64,000 nt of DNA from assembly GCF_030127105.1 (NCBI RefSeq), contig NZ_CP126163.1:186001-250000 (forward strand), read 5' to 3'. This stretch comes from Haloarcula pelagica. Lineage in GTDB: Archaea > Halobacteriota > Halobacteria > Halobacteriales > Haloarculaceae. Made by a program: the position numbers and the translations under genes. Position 1 is the first letter of the stretch. The number at the start of each line of letters is the position of its first letter. Below, piece by piece: positions 9,966-18,667 of this stretch. Under the pieces are notes generated by a model. The model was given only the letters and a program-made list of their open reading frames with translations, was not told where the DNA came from and did no database searches.

Positions 9966-10184
9966 CCACTCACGGCGCGGCGGGTACGTCGAGTGGGTAC
10001 AGATCGTGTTGATTCTGTCCCGCGTCGAGCTGGAGAAAAGCCTCCGCGAGACTGAAGACTATCTCAACGAGATCCTGCCGTCCCCGGTTAAAGACGGATG
10101 TGAGACTACGCAAAAGCGTGCGTGGATTCCGGACCAGCTCTGCAGGACAATATTTACTACCCCTTCACGAGAGAATATAAATAG
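9966..10184 (+). other. Intergenic; fragment resembling a transposase N-terminus, and promoter
   Basis: A frame reading GGYVEWVQIVLILSRVELEK around 9975-10090 resembles the N-terminal helices of IS5-type transposases and may be debris. Just upstream of the next gene, ATATTTA at about 10150-10156 lies some 30 bp before the ATG at 10185, as expected for a leaderless transcript. Confidence 0.35.
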
Positions 10185-10907
10185 ATGGGAAACAAAACTA
10201 TACTGGTGGTCGGGCTGGCCGTATTTTTCGCAGCGGTCGGGATTGGCTTTGTTATCGGACTGCAACTGGATGATTCAACAACAATTCTCGATAGAGATGC
10301 TGGCACATCGGAATCAAATGAACAGGCTCCTGTACAGACTCATACTGTTACAAAACCGAACACACCAAAACCGTCTGTTGATCAGGTAGAGACTTCTTCA
10401 ACCGATATCAATAAGACAGCTGTAAAAAACAATATATCGATTCTTATAAATACAAAACGAAGAGAAGCAGGATTGAACGGACTATCAACAAGTGGAAGAA
10501 CGTCTGAAAAATTAGACGAAGTTGCTAAAAAGCACAGTAGCAGAATGGCTGAGGTAAATCGCTCTGCCCATTCTATTGATGGAATCTCAAGTACAGATCG
10601 CTACCGCAATAGTGGATTGTCGGACATATGCCGTTTCCGGTCAGCATCAGGAACTCATGCTATATCTTCGGAAGGTAACCAACTCGAAGTTATTGGTAAT
10701 ATAAAGCTCAATAGTATTTATTATAAAGATGGTACAGTGAGGCACGTAGCTGACGAGAATGCAATTGCGCAGGCACTGGTTATGGAGTGGATGGAACAGG
10801 GAGCACACAAAAACCGTATCCTCAGGAAAGGGATTGGCCGCATGGGGATCGGAATTGATGTAACTGACAATGGGTTTGTATACGTGACCATTGATCTATG
10901 CGACTAG
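10185..10907 (+). CDS. Membrane-anchored CAP-domain (SCP/PR1-like) protein
   Basis: The 240-residue protein has an N-terminal signal anchor (ILVVGLAVFFAAVGIGFVIG), a Thr/Ser/Pro-rich linker to about residue 80, and a CAP-type domain. CAP features are INTKRREAGLNGLSTS, KKHSSRMAEVNRSAHS, the block ENAIAQALVMEWMEQGAHKN and the closing GIGRMGIGIDVTDNG then VYVTIDLC. It probably acts outside the membrane, and the CAP fold often binds ligands or has protease-like or adhesive roles. The substrate is unknown. The gene is AT-richer than the S-layer genes, suggesting separate origin. It stands alone between IS remnants. Confidence 0.7.
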   Translation: MGNKTILVVGLAVFFAAVGIGFVIGLQLDDSTTILDRDAGTSESNEQAPVQTHTVTKPNTPKPSVDQVETSSTDINKTAVKNNISILINTKRREAGLNGLSTSGRTSEKLDEVAKKHSSRMAEVNRSAHSIDGISSTDRYRNSGLSDICRFRSASGTHAISSEGNQLEVIGNIKLNSIYYKDGTVRHVADENAIAQALVMEWMEQGAHKNRILRKGIGRMGIGIDVTDNGFVYVTIDLCD

Positions 10908-11128
10908 TGCCATCCTCTGCGCTGTGAACGGAAAGACAGCGAAGCTTCCTCAGACAGTTGAGCAAAGCCCGACAACGGCGCAGCTTCCCGCGCGGGAATA
11001 CGAGGTGAACTACCCCTGCCTACTACTCGCGGCATGGTCGCTCGTTCCTTGAAGCAGGGGCTTCCTGATTCGACGACGCGCGTTGCAGGAACAACCGCAG
11101 TTCCCGCAGGGAGCGCAGTCTCCATCTC
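10908..11128 (-). pseudogene. C-terminal tail of TnpB (3' part of a TnpB gene split by IS110)
   Basis: Reads METALPAGTAVV then VVESGSPCFKERA on the minus strand. It corresponds to the tail seen in other TnpB remnants here (VETALPVDTSVSAKCVVEAG). The upstream part of the same gene lies at 12538-12940, with IS110 between. A stem of CCCCTGC (11013-11019) and GCAGGGG (11054-11060) marks the structured 3' end, which in IS200/IS605 elements overlaps the omega-RNA region. Confidence 0.7.
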
Positions 11129-11305
11129 TGAGAATTCTGCTACCTGAACTAACCACCGTTGGCGATATAATGATTTGGGGCTGCTCGCGGTGTCAACCTA
11201 GAGAAAGCAAGAAACCACCAGACTATGGCACTGTGAGGGGATGACCTTCTGGTGTGCGGAGACATCTTGTATGGCGTCACCTGTGGCTCATGATGCTCCA
11301 GCCCG

Positions 11306-11331
11306 ACCGAAGAGAGACGCTACAGCGTCTC
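11306..11331 (-). other. Hairpin abutting the IS110 transposase stop codon
   Basis: Directly after the stop (minus strand) GAGAGACGCT, loop GT, AGCGTCTCTC forms a 10-bp perfect stem. Equivalent hairpins of different sequence follow the other three IS110-type genes in the window, so the structure rather than the sequence is conserved. It may act as a terminator or protect the element from outside transcripts. Confidence 0.6.
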
Positions 11332-12345
11332 TCAGGCACTCACCCCCGGCGGATCGTCTGGTTCCTCACGGCTGAGCATATGGAACAGCGACACCAACAG
11401 CTTGCGAGCTGTTGCTACGATCGCTACTTTATGCGGCTTGTTTCGTGTCTCACGCAACCGCCAGTAGAACTCACTCAAGTACGGATCCTTCGCGTTATGA
11501 ACTGCTGTGTTCGCACACTGGACGAGAATCCAGCGCAAATACCCGTTTCCTTCCTTGCTGATCCCATGCTCAGTCCGCGAGTCCCCAGACTCGCGGACGA
11601 CCGGGTCGAGTCCGGCATAACTCACTGCTTCGCTCGACCGATCAAATCGGTCGACCTCACCCAGCTCGGAGAGGATCATTACGCCCGAATACGCAGCAAC
11701 ACCGGGAGCAGACATCAACAGCGTTGTCTCCTCTAACTCTGTCGCTACCGTCTCAATCTTCCGCTGAAGTCGCTTAATTTTCACCGTGAACTCATCAACT
11801 GCCTCCAACCACTGGTCTAAAACCATCTCATACGGTTCTTCAAGCGTGAGTTCTGCCAAGAACTCACGCCCTCCCTCCGTCCAAAGTTTCCCATCATACA
11901 CGTTTCCGGTCTGATCGAGCAACGCGCTGACTTCGTTTTTGAAATCAGTGCGTTTGTTGACTAGCTTCTTCCGACTACGTGCGAGCGCACGACACCTTCT
12001 GAGCTTCCTTGACGGCACGTAACTCTCTGGGACTTCGTTCAACCGGAGAAACCGTGCAAGCTGCTTCGCATCTACACGGTCGTTCTTCTGTTTCTGTCCA
12101 GCGAGCCAATCCGCTTTCACCGGATTGGCGAGCGTCACATCGAGATACTCGTCGAGCGTATCGTAGATCGTGAAGTAGTTGCTGGTCGCTTCGAGCGCAG
12201 CTTCATTTCCTGCGTACTTCTGTGCGATTTCTTCGAGGTTCGCGTTCTCGACGCGAACCTCTTCAGTCACTTCTCCCATCTCGTCGATAACTGCGACCTG
12301 AGACTCTGTCTTATGGACATCGATGCCCACGTAGTGATCGGTCAT
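11332..12345 (-). CDS. IS110-family transposase/recombinase
   Basis: Intact 337-residue protein. It starts MTDHYVGIDVHKTESQVAVI, the RuvC-like DEDD domain (first Asp in GIDVHK, then EATSNYFTIYD and KNDRVDAKQLARF with further acidic residues). A helical linker is followed by the C-terminal Tnp domain (APGVAAYSGVMILSELGEVD, YAGLDPVVRESGDSR with the candidate catalytic Ser). Length is normal for IS110 (about 330-340). It would catalyse excision and insertion, probably guided by a bridge RNA from the non-coding end. Of the four IS110-type copies here, only this one and that at 29580 are unbroken. ATG 12345 follows the conserved leader directly. Confidence 0.92.
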   Translation of the reverse strand: MTDHYVGIDVHKTESQVAVIDEMGEVTEEVRVENANLEEIAQKYAGNEAALEATSNYFTIYDTLDEYLDVTLANPVKADWLAGQKQKNDRVDAKQLARFLRLNEVPESYVPSRKLRRCRALARSRKKLVNKRTDFKNEVSALLDQTGNVYDGKLWTEGGREFLAELTLEEPYEMVLDQWLEAVDEFTVKIKRLQRKIETVATELEETTLLMSAPGVAAYSGVMILSELGEVDRFDRSSEAVSYAGLDPVVRESGDSRTEHGISKEGNGYLRWILVQCANTAVHNAKDPYLSEFYWRLRETRNKPHKVAIVATARKLLVSLFHMLSREEPDDPPGVSA

Positions 12346-12523
12346 TGGTCACCTCTGGAGTGGCACGCGTGAAGCGGAACGTCATCTCTTCGGGCTTGCA
12401 GCCGGGCTGCGATCCCAATTCTCCAGTTCCTTCGCATGGTTGGTCCGTCACAGGCCCTCGCTCTTTGGCGTAGGAGACTGATCGACCTTTCACTCCCTGA
12501 CATACTTCACGCTCCAGGGACTT
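12346..12523 (-). ncRNA. Candidate bridge-RNA leader of the IS110 element
   Basis: The non-coding leader between the left inverted repeat and the transposase start aligns with the leader at 29382-29579. Conserved blocks include GGAGCGTGAAGT, GATGCGAAGGAAC with GGAGAATTGGGATCGCA, CTGCAAGCCCG and GTTCCGCTTCACGC. The blocks between them differ. One variable block folds as GCAGC-CCG-GCTGC. A conserved scaffold with variable loops is what IS110 bridge RNAs show. This is inference from two-copy comparison; no transcript data. Confidence 0.5.
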
Positions 12524-12537
12524 TAGCAGAATTCTCA

Positions 12538-12940
12538 TGGAGTCACAGGCGTTCCTTCGGAGTGACCCACTCCTAGTTCTGAGAGTCCGCGAAGAAGAAT
12601 GTTCCACGCCGCGTTTGCGTCCCTTTCCACCTCGACAGGCTGGACAGGAGTGTTCACGCACCCCACAGCAGCTTGTCAGTTTCGACGCCACACTGAGCGC
12701 ACTCTTTGGTGGTGCCGTCAGGTTCCACTTCCACGAAGTGTATGCCCTCACGCTTACACTTGTGTCCGAGCATATCGGTGAAGGTGTTCTACGCCGCAGA
12801 TGCCGTATTACGGCTGTTACGCGGCAATTTCAGCATCCCCTTCACGTCGAGGTCTTCGACCGCCACCAGTTCGTACTCCCGAGCGTAGTAGTTCGAGAGT
12901 TTGTGCAGGAAATCACGCCGCTTGTGTGGAGTGCGGTGCT
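12538..12940 (-). pseudogene. TnpB (IS200/IS605) fragment, upstream part of the IS110-split gene
   Basis: Minus-strand remnant with TnpB landmarks in broken frames: a HKRRDFLHKLS-like helix, EYELVAVEDLDVKG-like RuvC segment, ECAQCGVETDKLL with the second half EHSCPACRGG of the C-terminal zinc finger. It joins the tail at 10908-11128 if IS110 is removed. Near 12940 a TnpB 3'-end sequence abuts an internal TnpB sequence, so an earlier internal deletion is likely. Inactive. Confidence 0.7.
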
Positions 12941-13237
12941 CCTTGAGGGAGGGGGCTTAACGTGCTATCAGCTGAAAGGTTCGAGTAGTGATGACCTCCC
13001 CCAGAGCTTACGCGATTCACTCCCGCCCTGTTCGCTTCTCGGTTCCGACCTGTGGGGTCGGAACACTCGTCACTCACCGGAAGGCGGGATTCTCTCGCTG
13101 TATCAAGATAGCACAGATCTCGCCCTACTGTGTCTGGGGAGGGGTCGGCAATCGGTTGCTGCCGAAGTATGGGATAACTTTCTGATATCGGAATATTCAC
13201 GTATGTTTTTTAGTGGTCAGTATCAAATACACAATTA
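12941..13237 (+). promoter_or_regulatory. Intergenic region and promoter of the PKD surface protein
   Basis: No gene seen in about 300 bp. TTTTTTAG at about 13205-13212, some 28 bp before the ATG at 13238, could be the TATA box of a leaderless transcript. Confidence 0.35.
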
Positions 13238-16078
13238 ATGCAACGCCCCAGGCCTCTGCTGTGGGTTCTCCGACAGGATTCGCTAGGGCCTTCAGTTACG
13301 ACCTTACGATCTTTGTCTATAATCCTATCCGTAATACTACTAGTTGCTGCATTTGGGGTGGATATTGGCGCAGGAAAAAATATAACAAAAAATGAATTAC
13401 AGCAAAGTGACGAAGCAGATTTTGCTCCCCCGCAAATCGTTGACGAGAGAAGGGTGGACATGCAAACGGTACAGCTTGACATTGATGATAATATGGATGT
13501 TGACGAGTCGTCCATCAATCAAAACGACTTCCAAGTCAGTCCAGGCCGGGTTGTTGGTGTCACTGCCGAAGATGATGGAACTGATGCCGAAGTAGATGTC
13601 TTCATTGAGGATGCAGGTAACACCGCTGTTACCATCTCTACTACCAATGAGACTGAGATCTCAGATACGAATGGCAATGAGTTTACTGGAGAATATAATG
13701 CCGTTGTTGAGGCTCCAGCAGATCCTCCACAGATACAAGATGCGTCTTGGGCTGACGCAACAAGGGTTGAGCAGTATGAGGGATCTATCGAGTGGCCGGA
13801 CCAGAAGCCTGGTGAAACGACGATATTGGAAGTCTACTTGACTGATGGGACTGGTATTGATACAGCAACGGTTGACAAAGATGACTTCGTCGTTAACAGA
13901 GGAAGAGTGGTTGATACTGCAACCAGAACTGATGGCGAAAACGCCTATGTACTCTTAGTATTATCAAAAAATCTCAATGATGGCGCCTTGGATAACGGAT
14001 CTCTAACAGTTCGTCTATATGAAAATGCTACTATCCGAGATACTGAAGGACGGATCGGGAATCGAATCGTTCGGCCAGGCCCAATGTTTGTACTGTCTAA
14101 TACAGGACCAACGTTCGCTGGAGCCCGCCGCATTAATGACACATCTGTAGCGTTGTCTTTCACTGATGATACGAACGTAGCCGAAAGCTCAATTCAAGAA
14201 AACGAAATACAAATTGCGGGCGCAGATCTGCCAGCAACGGAGGTATCGGACTTTGAAGCCAAGAATGTTGACTTAGACACCCTTCGGACTTACCCAATAA
14301 GTGGTCTTAATACCACAGAAAACGGTTCAAATGCCACTGCAATCGTTCGGATGGGCTCGCCGGTTAATGATGAAGAACTTCTAGTTCGTGTCAAGCCCAG
14401 TGCGACTATTGTTGATACGATTGGTAACACGTATAAACCAGGAATGAACAACGTCACAAATAGATATGTAGTTGATGGGATGGATGGTATCCCGCCCGAG
14501 GTTGATTCGTTTTCAGCTGTTCGAACAAACAAAGGGACAACAGCTGTATCCCTCACGGCATCCGAGCGGCTGAGTCAGATCGATATCTCAGTGCAGGGGG
14601 CAACAAGCGATACATTGAATATGTCGGACTTCAGTCTAAACAAGGAGTCCTCGTTTACATATGCCACTACATATTCACACAGCTCGAACGGAACACTGGT
14701 TTTCAAACCTAATAGCATAACAGACGATTCGGGGAACACTTATTCTCCAGATTTAACGGCAGTTAGCAATGGTACCACGAAAAAACCCCCAACGCCAGTT
14801 ATATCAATTGACTTTGAAATATCTGAAAATCAGACATACGTTTTCGATGCTAGACACAGCTCTAGCAAAAACCCTATCGCAAATTATACTTGGCAGTTTG
14901 CAGATGGAACGACTGCTCATGGAATGCGAGTCCAAAGAAGCTTGTCTCCGGGTACTCATCTGGTAGCACTAACCGTGACGGACAATACAGGCCAATCTGC
15001 AACTGAGACAGCAACGCTTGACCTCCCGAACCAAAGTGTTGAGAACATCACTCCCGACCAGATGGATAACATCCGTAGGGTTACTGACCCGGATACACGA
15101 GTGACGCAGACACAAGATACATCAGAAACTAGTAGTCGTATCCAAGTTAATAATCCAAGCCCTGGCAAAGAAGTACGTATTCGTCCACAAGATAGTGTAT
15201 TAGCAGCGAACAATAACCTTAGTATTGATAGTATGGGAGTTGTTACATCTAGATATGATGATTTTAGTTTGCAAGTCGCAACAACTGACCCACAGGTTGT
15301 GACCGATCTCTCAGATAGTTCAGACAGAAAAATCGTAGGTGGGTTCTCTGTTGAGCACGACGTACCAGAGTCAGCATTTCAGCAGGCGACCCTTTCTGCA
15401 GGAGTGAGTACGCAGCGTATCCGTGATTTGGGGGCAGCGCCATCTGATGTGACTGTACTACGACAAAAAGGAAACACTTGGGAACAGATACCTACCTCCC
15501 CAGTTCCCAGCGCAAGTAATACCGGCGATATGGCACGTTTCCGACTCACTTCTCCAGGATTCTCGCAATTTGCTATAGCTGTAACAAATGCAACTCAAGA
15601 ATCAAATGATACAAGTGAAACGTCCTCTTCGAGACCTAATGATAACCTTTCTGTGGGAGACCGGGTCAAAGTCCAACACGCAACAATTAACAAAACATCT
15701 GTTGTGGCAGGGTCCTCGGTTTTAATTGAATCGACAATTAAGAACCCATCTGACTCAACGGCAGAATTTGTAGCTGGACTGTCGATAAATAACTCTACTA
15801 CTGACACAAAAAGAGTCGAAATTCCAGCAGGTGGGCAGGAGAGTGTTATGTTCGTATATGCATTTGATCAGACTGGCAACAAAGTTGTCGGTATTAATGA
15901 CACAACTGCTGGAAAAGTCACAGTGGAAAACCAACAATCTCGCGTCGGAAAATTGGCTAACAGCGTAGCGACGGTCTTGCCATTAGGGATTCTACGCTCT
16001 ATACTGTTGGCACTTGTTGCTTTAATCATCATTTCGTATGCAATATTAAAATCATTAGCTATCTACTTTGGGTACTAA
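13238..16078 (+). CDS. Membrane-anchored surface protein with PKD and PGF-pre-PGF domains
   Basis: The 946-residue protein has an N-terminal hydrophobic stretch (SLSIILSVILLVAAFGV) acting as signal or anchor. The first 500 residues are three or four related beta domains of the bacterial-Ig type (NDTSVALSFTDDTNVAESSI, GTTAVSLTASERLSQIDISV). About 515-595 is a PKD domain (YVFDARHSSSKNPIANYTWQ, then HLVALTVTDNTGQSATETA). About 650-785 matches the PGF-pre-PGF domain (GKEVRIRPQDSV, FRLTSPGFSQFAIAV). A CARDB-like domain at about 810-905 is followed by a C-terminal helix (LRSILLALVALIIISYAILK). Probably adhesive or structural. The next three genes run the same way but are separated by 375 bp containing an IS remnant. 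Confidence 0.8.
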   Translation: MQRPRPLLWVLRQDSLGPSVTTLRSLSIILSVILLVAAFGVDIGAGKNITKNELQQSDEADFAPPQIVDERRVDMQTVQLDIDDNMDVDESSINQNDFQVSPGRVVGVTAEDDGTDAEVDVFIEDAGNTAVTISTTNETEISDTNGNEFTGEYNAVVEAPADPPQIQDASWADATRVEQYEGSIEWPDQKPGETTILEVYLTDGTGIDTATVDKDDFVVNRGRVVDTATRTDGENAYVLLVLSKNLNDGALDNGSLTVRLYENATIRDTEGRIGNRIVRPGPMFVLSNTGPTFAGARRINDTSVALSFTDDTNVAESSIQENEIQIAGADLPATEVSDFEAKNVDLDTLRTYPISGLNTTENGSNATAIVRMGSPVNDEELLVRVKPSATIVDTIGNTYKPGMNNVTNRYVVDGMDGIPPEVDSFSAVRTNKGTTAVSLTASERLSQIDISVQGATSDTLNMSDFSLNKESSFTYATTYSHSSNGTLVFKPNSITDDSGNTYSPDLTAVSNGTTKKPPTPVISIDFEISENQTYVFDARHSSSKNPIANYTWQFADGTTAHGMRVQRSLSPGTHLVALTVTDNTGQSATETATLDLPNQSVENITPDQMDNIRRVTDPDTRVTQTQDTSETSSRIQVNNPSPGKEVRIRPQDSVLAANNNLSIDSMGVVTSRYDDFSLQVATTDPQVVTDLSDSSDRKIVGGFSVEHDVPESAFQQATLSAGVSTQRIRDLGAAPSDVTVLRQKGNTWEQIPTSPVPSASNTGDMARFRLTSPGFSQFAIAVTNATQESNDTSETSSSRPNDNLSVGDRVKVQHATINKTSVVAGSSVLIESTIKNPSDSTAEFVAGLSINNSTTDTKRVEIPAGGQESVMFVYAFDQTGNKVVGINDTTAGKVTVENQQSRVGKLANSVATVLPLGILRSILLALVALIIISYAILKSLAIYFGY

Positions 16079-16085
16079 CGTGGAT

Positions 16086-16146
16086 GAGCTACCCCTACCT
16101 ACTCACTCACGGCGTAGCCGCTCGTTCCTTGAGGTAGGGGTAGCTC
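16086..16146 (-). ncRNA. Solo TnpB 3'-end hairpin (omega-RNA-like remnant)
   Basis: A perfect 15-bp stem, GAGCTACCCCTACCT (16086-16100) with AGGTAGGGGTAGCTC (16132-16146), encloses a 31-nt loop. Read on the minus strand the loop contains the CTCAAGGAACGAGCGGC-like segment that codes the LKER tail of TnpB. Related sequence ends the TnpB remnants at 10908, 37225 and 43655. It is a detached right end of an IS200/IS605-type element. Confidence 0.6.
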
Positions 16147-16453
16147 ACCGCCTGTGAGGACATAGATCCGTCTTCGGTAGAGTTTGGTAGGGCCTGTGTG
16201 ATTACAGATGAGCAAGGCGAGTGCCTCGGAGCTTGACCCCGAGGCGGTTCACAGTAGAGGGAAACGAGCGTTCTCCCGGTCCGCCGTCGATTCCCTCTGA
16301 GTTCAGATTGGCAGCCTAAACGCCACAACCGGCGCGAATCTGATAGTTGGATTCCACGCACTTCAGCACTCGTTAGTTGTACGAATTTTCTATCGAGGTC
16401 GATCCAGAACAAAAGACATATGTGTAAAGAATGTCCATAAATTGATATAAAAC
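16147..16453. other. Intergenic, no gene seen
   Basis: About 300 bp without a supportable gene. It may contain more of the decayed IS200/IS605 element. AT-rich sequence (CATAAATTGATATAAAAC) runs up to the ATG at 16454 and probably holds the promoter of the following genes. Confidence 0.35.
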
Positions 16454-17980
16454 ATGGTCTCTGCTGATACCGCACAGGTCGGCATGATTGTAGCCCTCCT
16501 CATTGTGAGCCCTTTGGCTCCGTTGGTAGCTACGGGAGCTGCCCAAACGGCATCCAACACCAATGAATCAACATATGCTACGATCGGGAATATATCTGTT
16601 TCTCCAGAGAACCCAGAGCCAAATGAACAGACAATAATTACTGCAAATCTTAGAAACTCCCCGAGTAGCGCTGGAGGAATTGACGTAACTGCGGTAAGTG
16701 TTCGGGGCCCATCAACTTTTTCAGAGGCCGACAATCTTGGTGAAATTGGTCCCGGTGGCTCTATTTCGATCCCTTTCGCAACGAAGTTTGAGAGCACTGG
16801 TGAAAAAAAACTCACAGTAGTGATGCGTGGGTACAGGCCTGATGGAGGGTTGTTTGTAATTGAGAAGCCAGTTTATGTTGATGTGAGAGACAATAACAAA
16901 ACTAAAGTTTCACTTTCGACTGACACTGATATTGCTGCGGGAAACGAAACGCCGGTTAATTTAACTGTTGTCAACGGAAATGATAACCAAATTACTGGGG
17001 TCGAGATGACAGTTCTTGAAGGGGCGGTCGTTAGCAATGTCCGGAAAGTTGAAGCTGCTATCGACTCTGGTGGCGAGCGCGTATTCAACTATGATATGAC
17101 ATTTAAAGAGGAGGGAATCAAAGATCTCACCGTTAGAGTGACTTACTCAACTGCTAGTGGTGGGACAAGCACATCTATTGAAACATTTGATGTCGAAGTC
17201 GTTGAACCAGTTGTTGAAGCTGGTCTGAGAGTAAACCGCACAAGTAACCAGTCTGGTCTGACTACTTTGCAATTAACGAATTTTGGAAACACGGACCTAA
17301 ATAACGTCGAGGTGACCGCAATGGCTGATGATCAAGTTCTATCACGCAATTTAGTGGAAGATATTAGCCCCGAATCCAGAAAATTAACGAATTTTGACAT
17401 TTCTAGCTCCGTTGATGGGGAAGTTACATATACCGCGACATACACTGCTGCCGGAAGAGAGTACGAGACCTCACTAAGCGAACAGTCTGATGTTTCCGGC
17501 GAAATACGACTTACAAGTGTTAGTACAACTCAGTCGGGCCGTCAGGTTACTGTCTCAGGCGAAGCCGCCAATATTGGAAATTCTGACACACAATCTGTCT
17601 TAATTACCGTCGCCGATACGGAGGGAATTAGCCCGACTTCTCCATCCGGTGAGTACTTCGTTGGCAGTGTTGAGGCGAGTGAGTTTGCCACGTTTGACCT
17701 CACTGCTGAGATACAATCTAACGTCTCTCAAATACCAATTAATATTACATATATCACAGACAATGAACGGATAACAAGAACGCAATACATTCATTTTGAA
17801 TCAACAAATACATCTAATGCAAGGATGGGCAACAGCTCGGTTAATAGCGGTGATAGTAATCAGGAATCAAACGATTCCGGGCTGTTTGGTGGAACTATCA
17901 GCGCAATTTCCCCTATCTGGATCGTAGTTGTAATTAGCCTACTGGCCCTCGCAGTGGCTGGATACATACTATATAAATGA
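16454..17980 (+). CDS. COG1361-type exported CARDB protein with C-terminal membrane helix
   Basis: The 508-residue protein has a signal peptide (MIVALLIVSPLAPLVATGAA) and three or four CARDB/NEW3-type beta domains (NISVSPENPEPNEQTIITAN, LSTDTDIAAGNETPVNLTVV, VSGEAANIGNSDTQSVLITV). A C-terminal membrane helix (IWIVVVISLLALAVAGYILY) ends in a Lys. Its stop overlaps the next start (ATGA, 17977-17980), so it is coupled to an ABC ATPase and permease. This exported protein-LolD-MacB trio is a recurrent archaeal arrangement. The protein may be the external partner that presents substrate to the transporter. A paralogue lies at 53457-54998. Substrate unknown. Confidence 0.8.
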   Translation: MVSADTAQVGMIVALLIVSPLAPLVATGAAQTASNTNESTYATIGNISVSPENPEPNEQTIITANLRNSPSSAGGIDVTAVSVRGPSTFSEADNLGEIGPGGSISIPFATKFESTGEKKLTVVMRGYRPDGGLFVIEKPVYVDVRDNNKTKVSLSTDTDIAAGNETPVNLTVVNGNDNQITGVEMTVLEGAVVSNVRKVEAAIDSGGERVFNYDMTFKEEGIKDLTVRVTYSTASGGTSTSIETFDVEVVEPVVEAGLRVNRTSNQSGLTTLQLTNFGNTDLNNVEVTAMADDQVLSRNLVEDISPESRKLTNFDISSSVDGEVTYTATYTAAGREYETSLSEQSDVSGEIRLTSVSTTQSGRQVTVSGEAANIGNSDTQSVLITVADTEGISPTSPSGEYFVGSVEASEFATFDLTAEIQSNVSQIPINITYITDNERITRTQYIHFESTNTSNARMGNSSVNSGDSNQESNDSGLFGGTISAISPIWIVVVISLLALAVAGYILYK

Positions 17981-18663
17981 CCTCGAATGAGAGAGTCATT
18001 GAACTGGAGGGTGTAATAAAACGGTATCGTAATGGGGATGAAATCATCGAAGCACTCAAAGGAGTCGACTTCAGCGCTGACCATGGTGAAATGGTTACTG
18101 TCATAGGCCCTTCTGGGTCTGGAAAAAGTACTTTGTTGAATATTATCGGTCTGCTTGATACACCGACAGAAGGATCAGTCAGACATCATGGTAAAGAGGT
18201 TAGTGTATTCACCGAAGACGAGCTTACTGAAGAGCGTAGGTCTAGTATCGGGTTTGTTTTTCAATCATTCCATCTCTTACCCATGTTGACTGCGACCGAG
18301 AACGTGGAGCTCCCTTCTATGTGGGATACATCTGTAGACCGGCATGACCGTGCAATTGAATTATTATCGCGTGTCGGGCTCTCAGATCGGCTTGATCATA
18401 CCCCTGATCGATTATCAGGTGGACAGAAACAACGCGTGGCGATTGCTCGAGCCCTGATAAACCAGCCGGATATTGTTCTAGCTGATGAGCCTACAGGAAA
18501 TTTAGATCAGGATACTGGGCGAACAATACTTGAAGAATTAACCAGGCTCAAAGACGAAGAGAACGTTGCCATTGTAGCGGTAACTCACGATAATCAAATG
18601 CTGGAATTCACTGACCGTGTCGTCAGAATTGTTGACGGCGAAGTTAGAGACCGGAAAACATAG
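17977..18663 (+). CDS. LolD/MacB-type ABC transporter ATPase
   Basis: The 228-residue ATPase has Walker [11 protein letters not shown]-loop near [12 protein letters not shown] signature [15 protein letters not shown], Walker [13 protein letters not shown] and H-loop VTHD. All catalytic residues are present. The NLD after Walker B is typical of the LolCDE/MacB/FtsE group. It should power the FtsX-like permease encoded next. It overlaps the upstream gene by 4 bp and ends 5 bp before the permease start at 18668. Confidence 0.92.
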   Translation: MTSNERVIELEGVIKRYRNGDEIIEALKGVDFSADHGEMVTVIGPSGSGKSTLLNIIGLLDTPTEGSVRHHGKEVSVFTEDELTEERRSSIGFVFQSFHLLPMLTATENVELPSMWDTSVDRHDRAIELLSRVGLSDRLDHTPDRLSGGQKQRVAIARALINQPDIVLADEPTGNLDQDTGRTILEELTRLKDEENVAIVAVTHDNQMLEFTDRVVRIVDGEVRDRKT

Positions 18664-18667
18664 ACAA

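Larger units (their letters stand above)
11129..12537 (-). mobile_element. IS110-family element, intact
   Basis: The 1.41-kb unit is bounded by inverted repeats TGAGAATTCTGCTA (11129-11142) and TAGCAGAATTCTCA (12524-12537), perfect over 14 bp. True ends may be about 5 bp further out. It interrupts a TnpB gene. The transposase occupies 11332-12345 on the minus strand. About 190 bp of leader precede it and about 200 bp follow. The leader aligns with that of the copy at 29368. Confidence 0.85.

Noticed and set aside
12537-13238. 233-codon plus-strand frame
   Set aside because: Lies over the TnpB remnant, which is coded on the minus strand; no domain in the plus-strand product.
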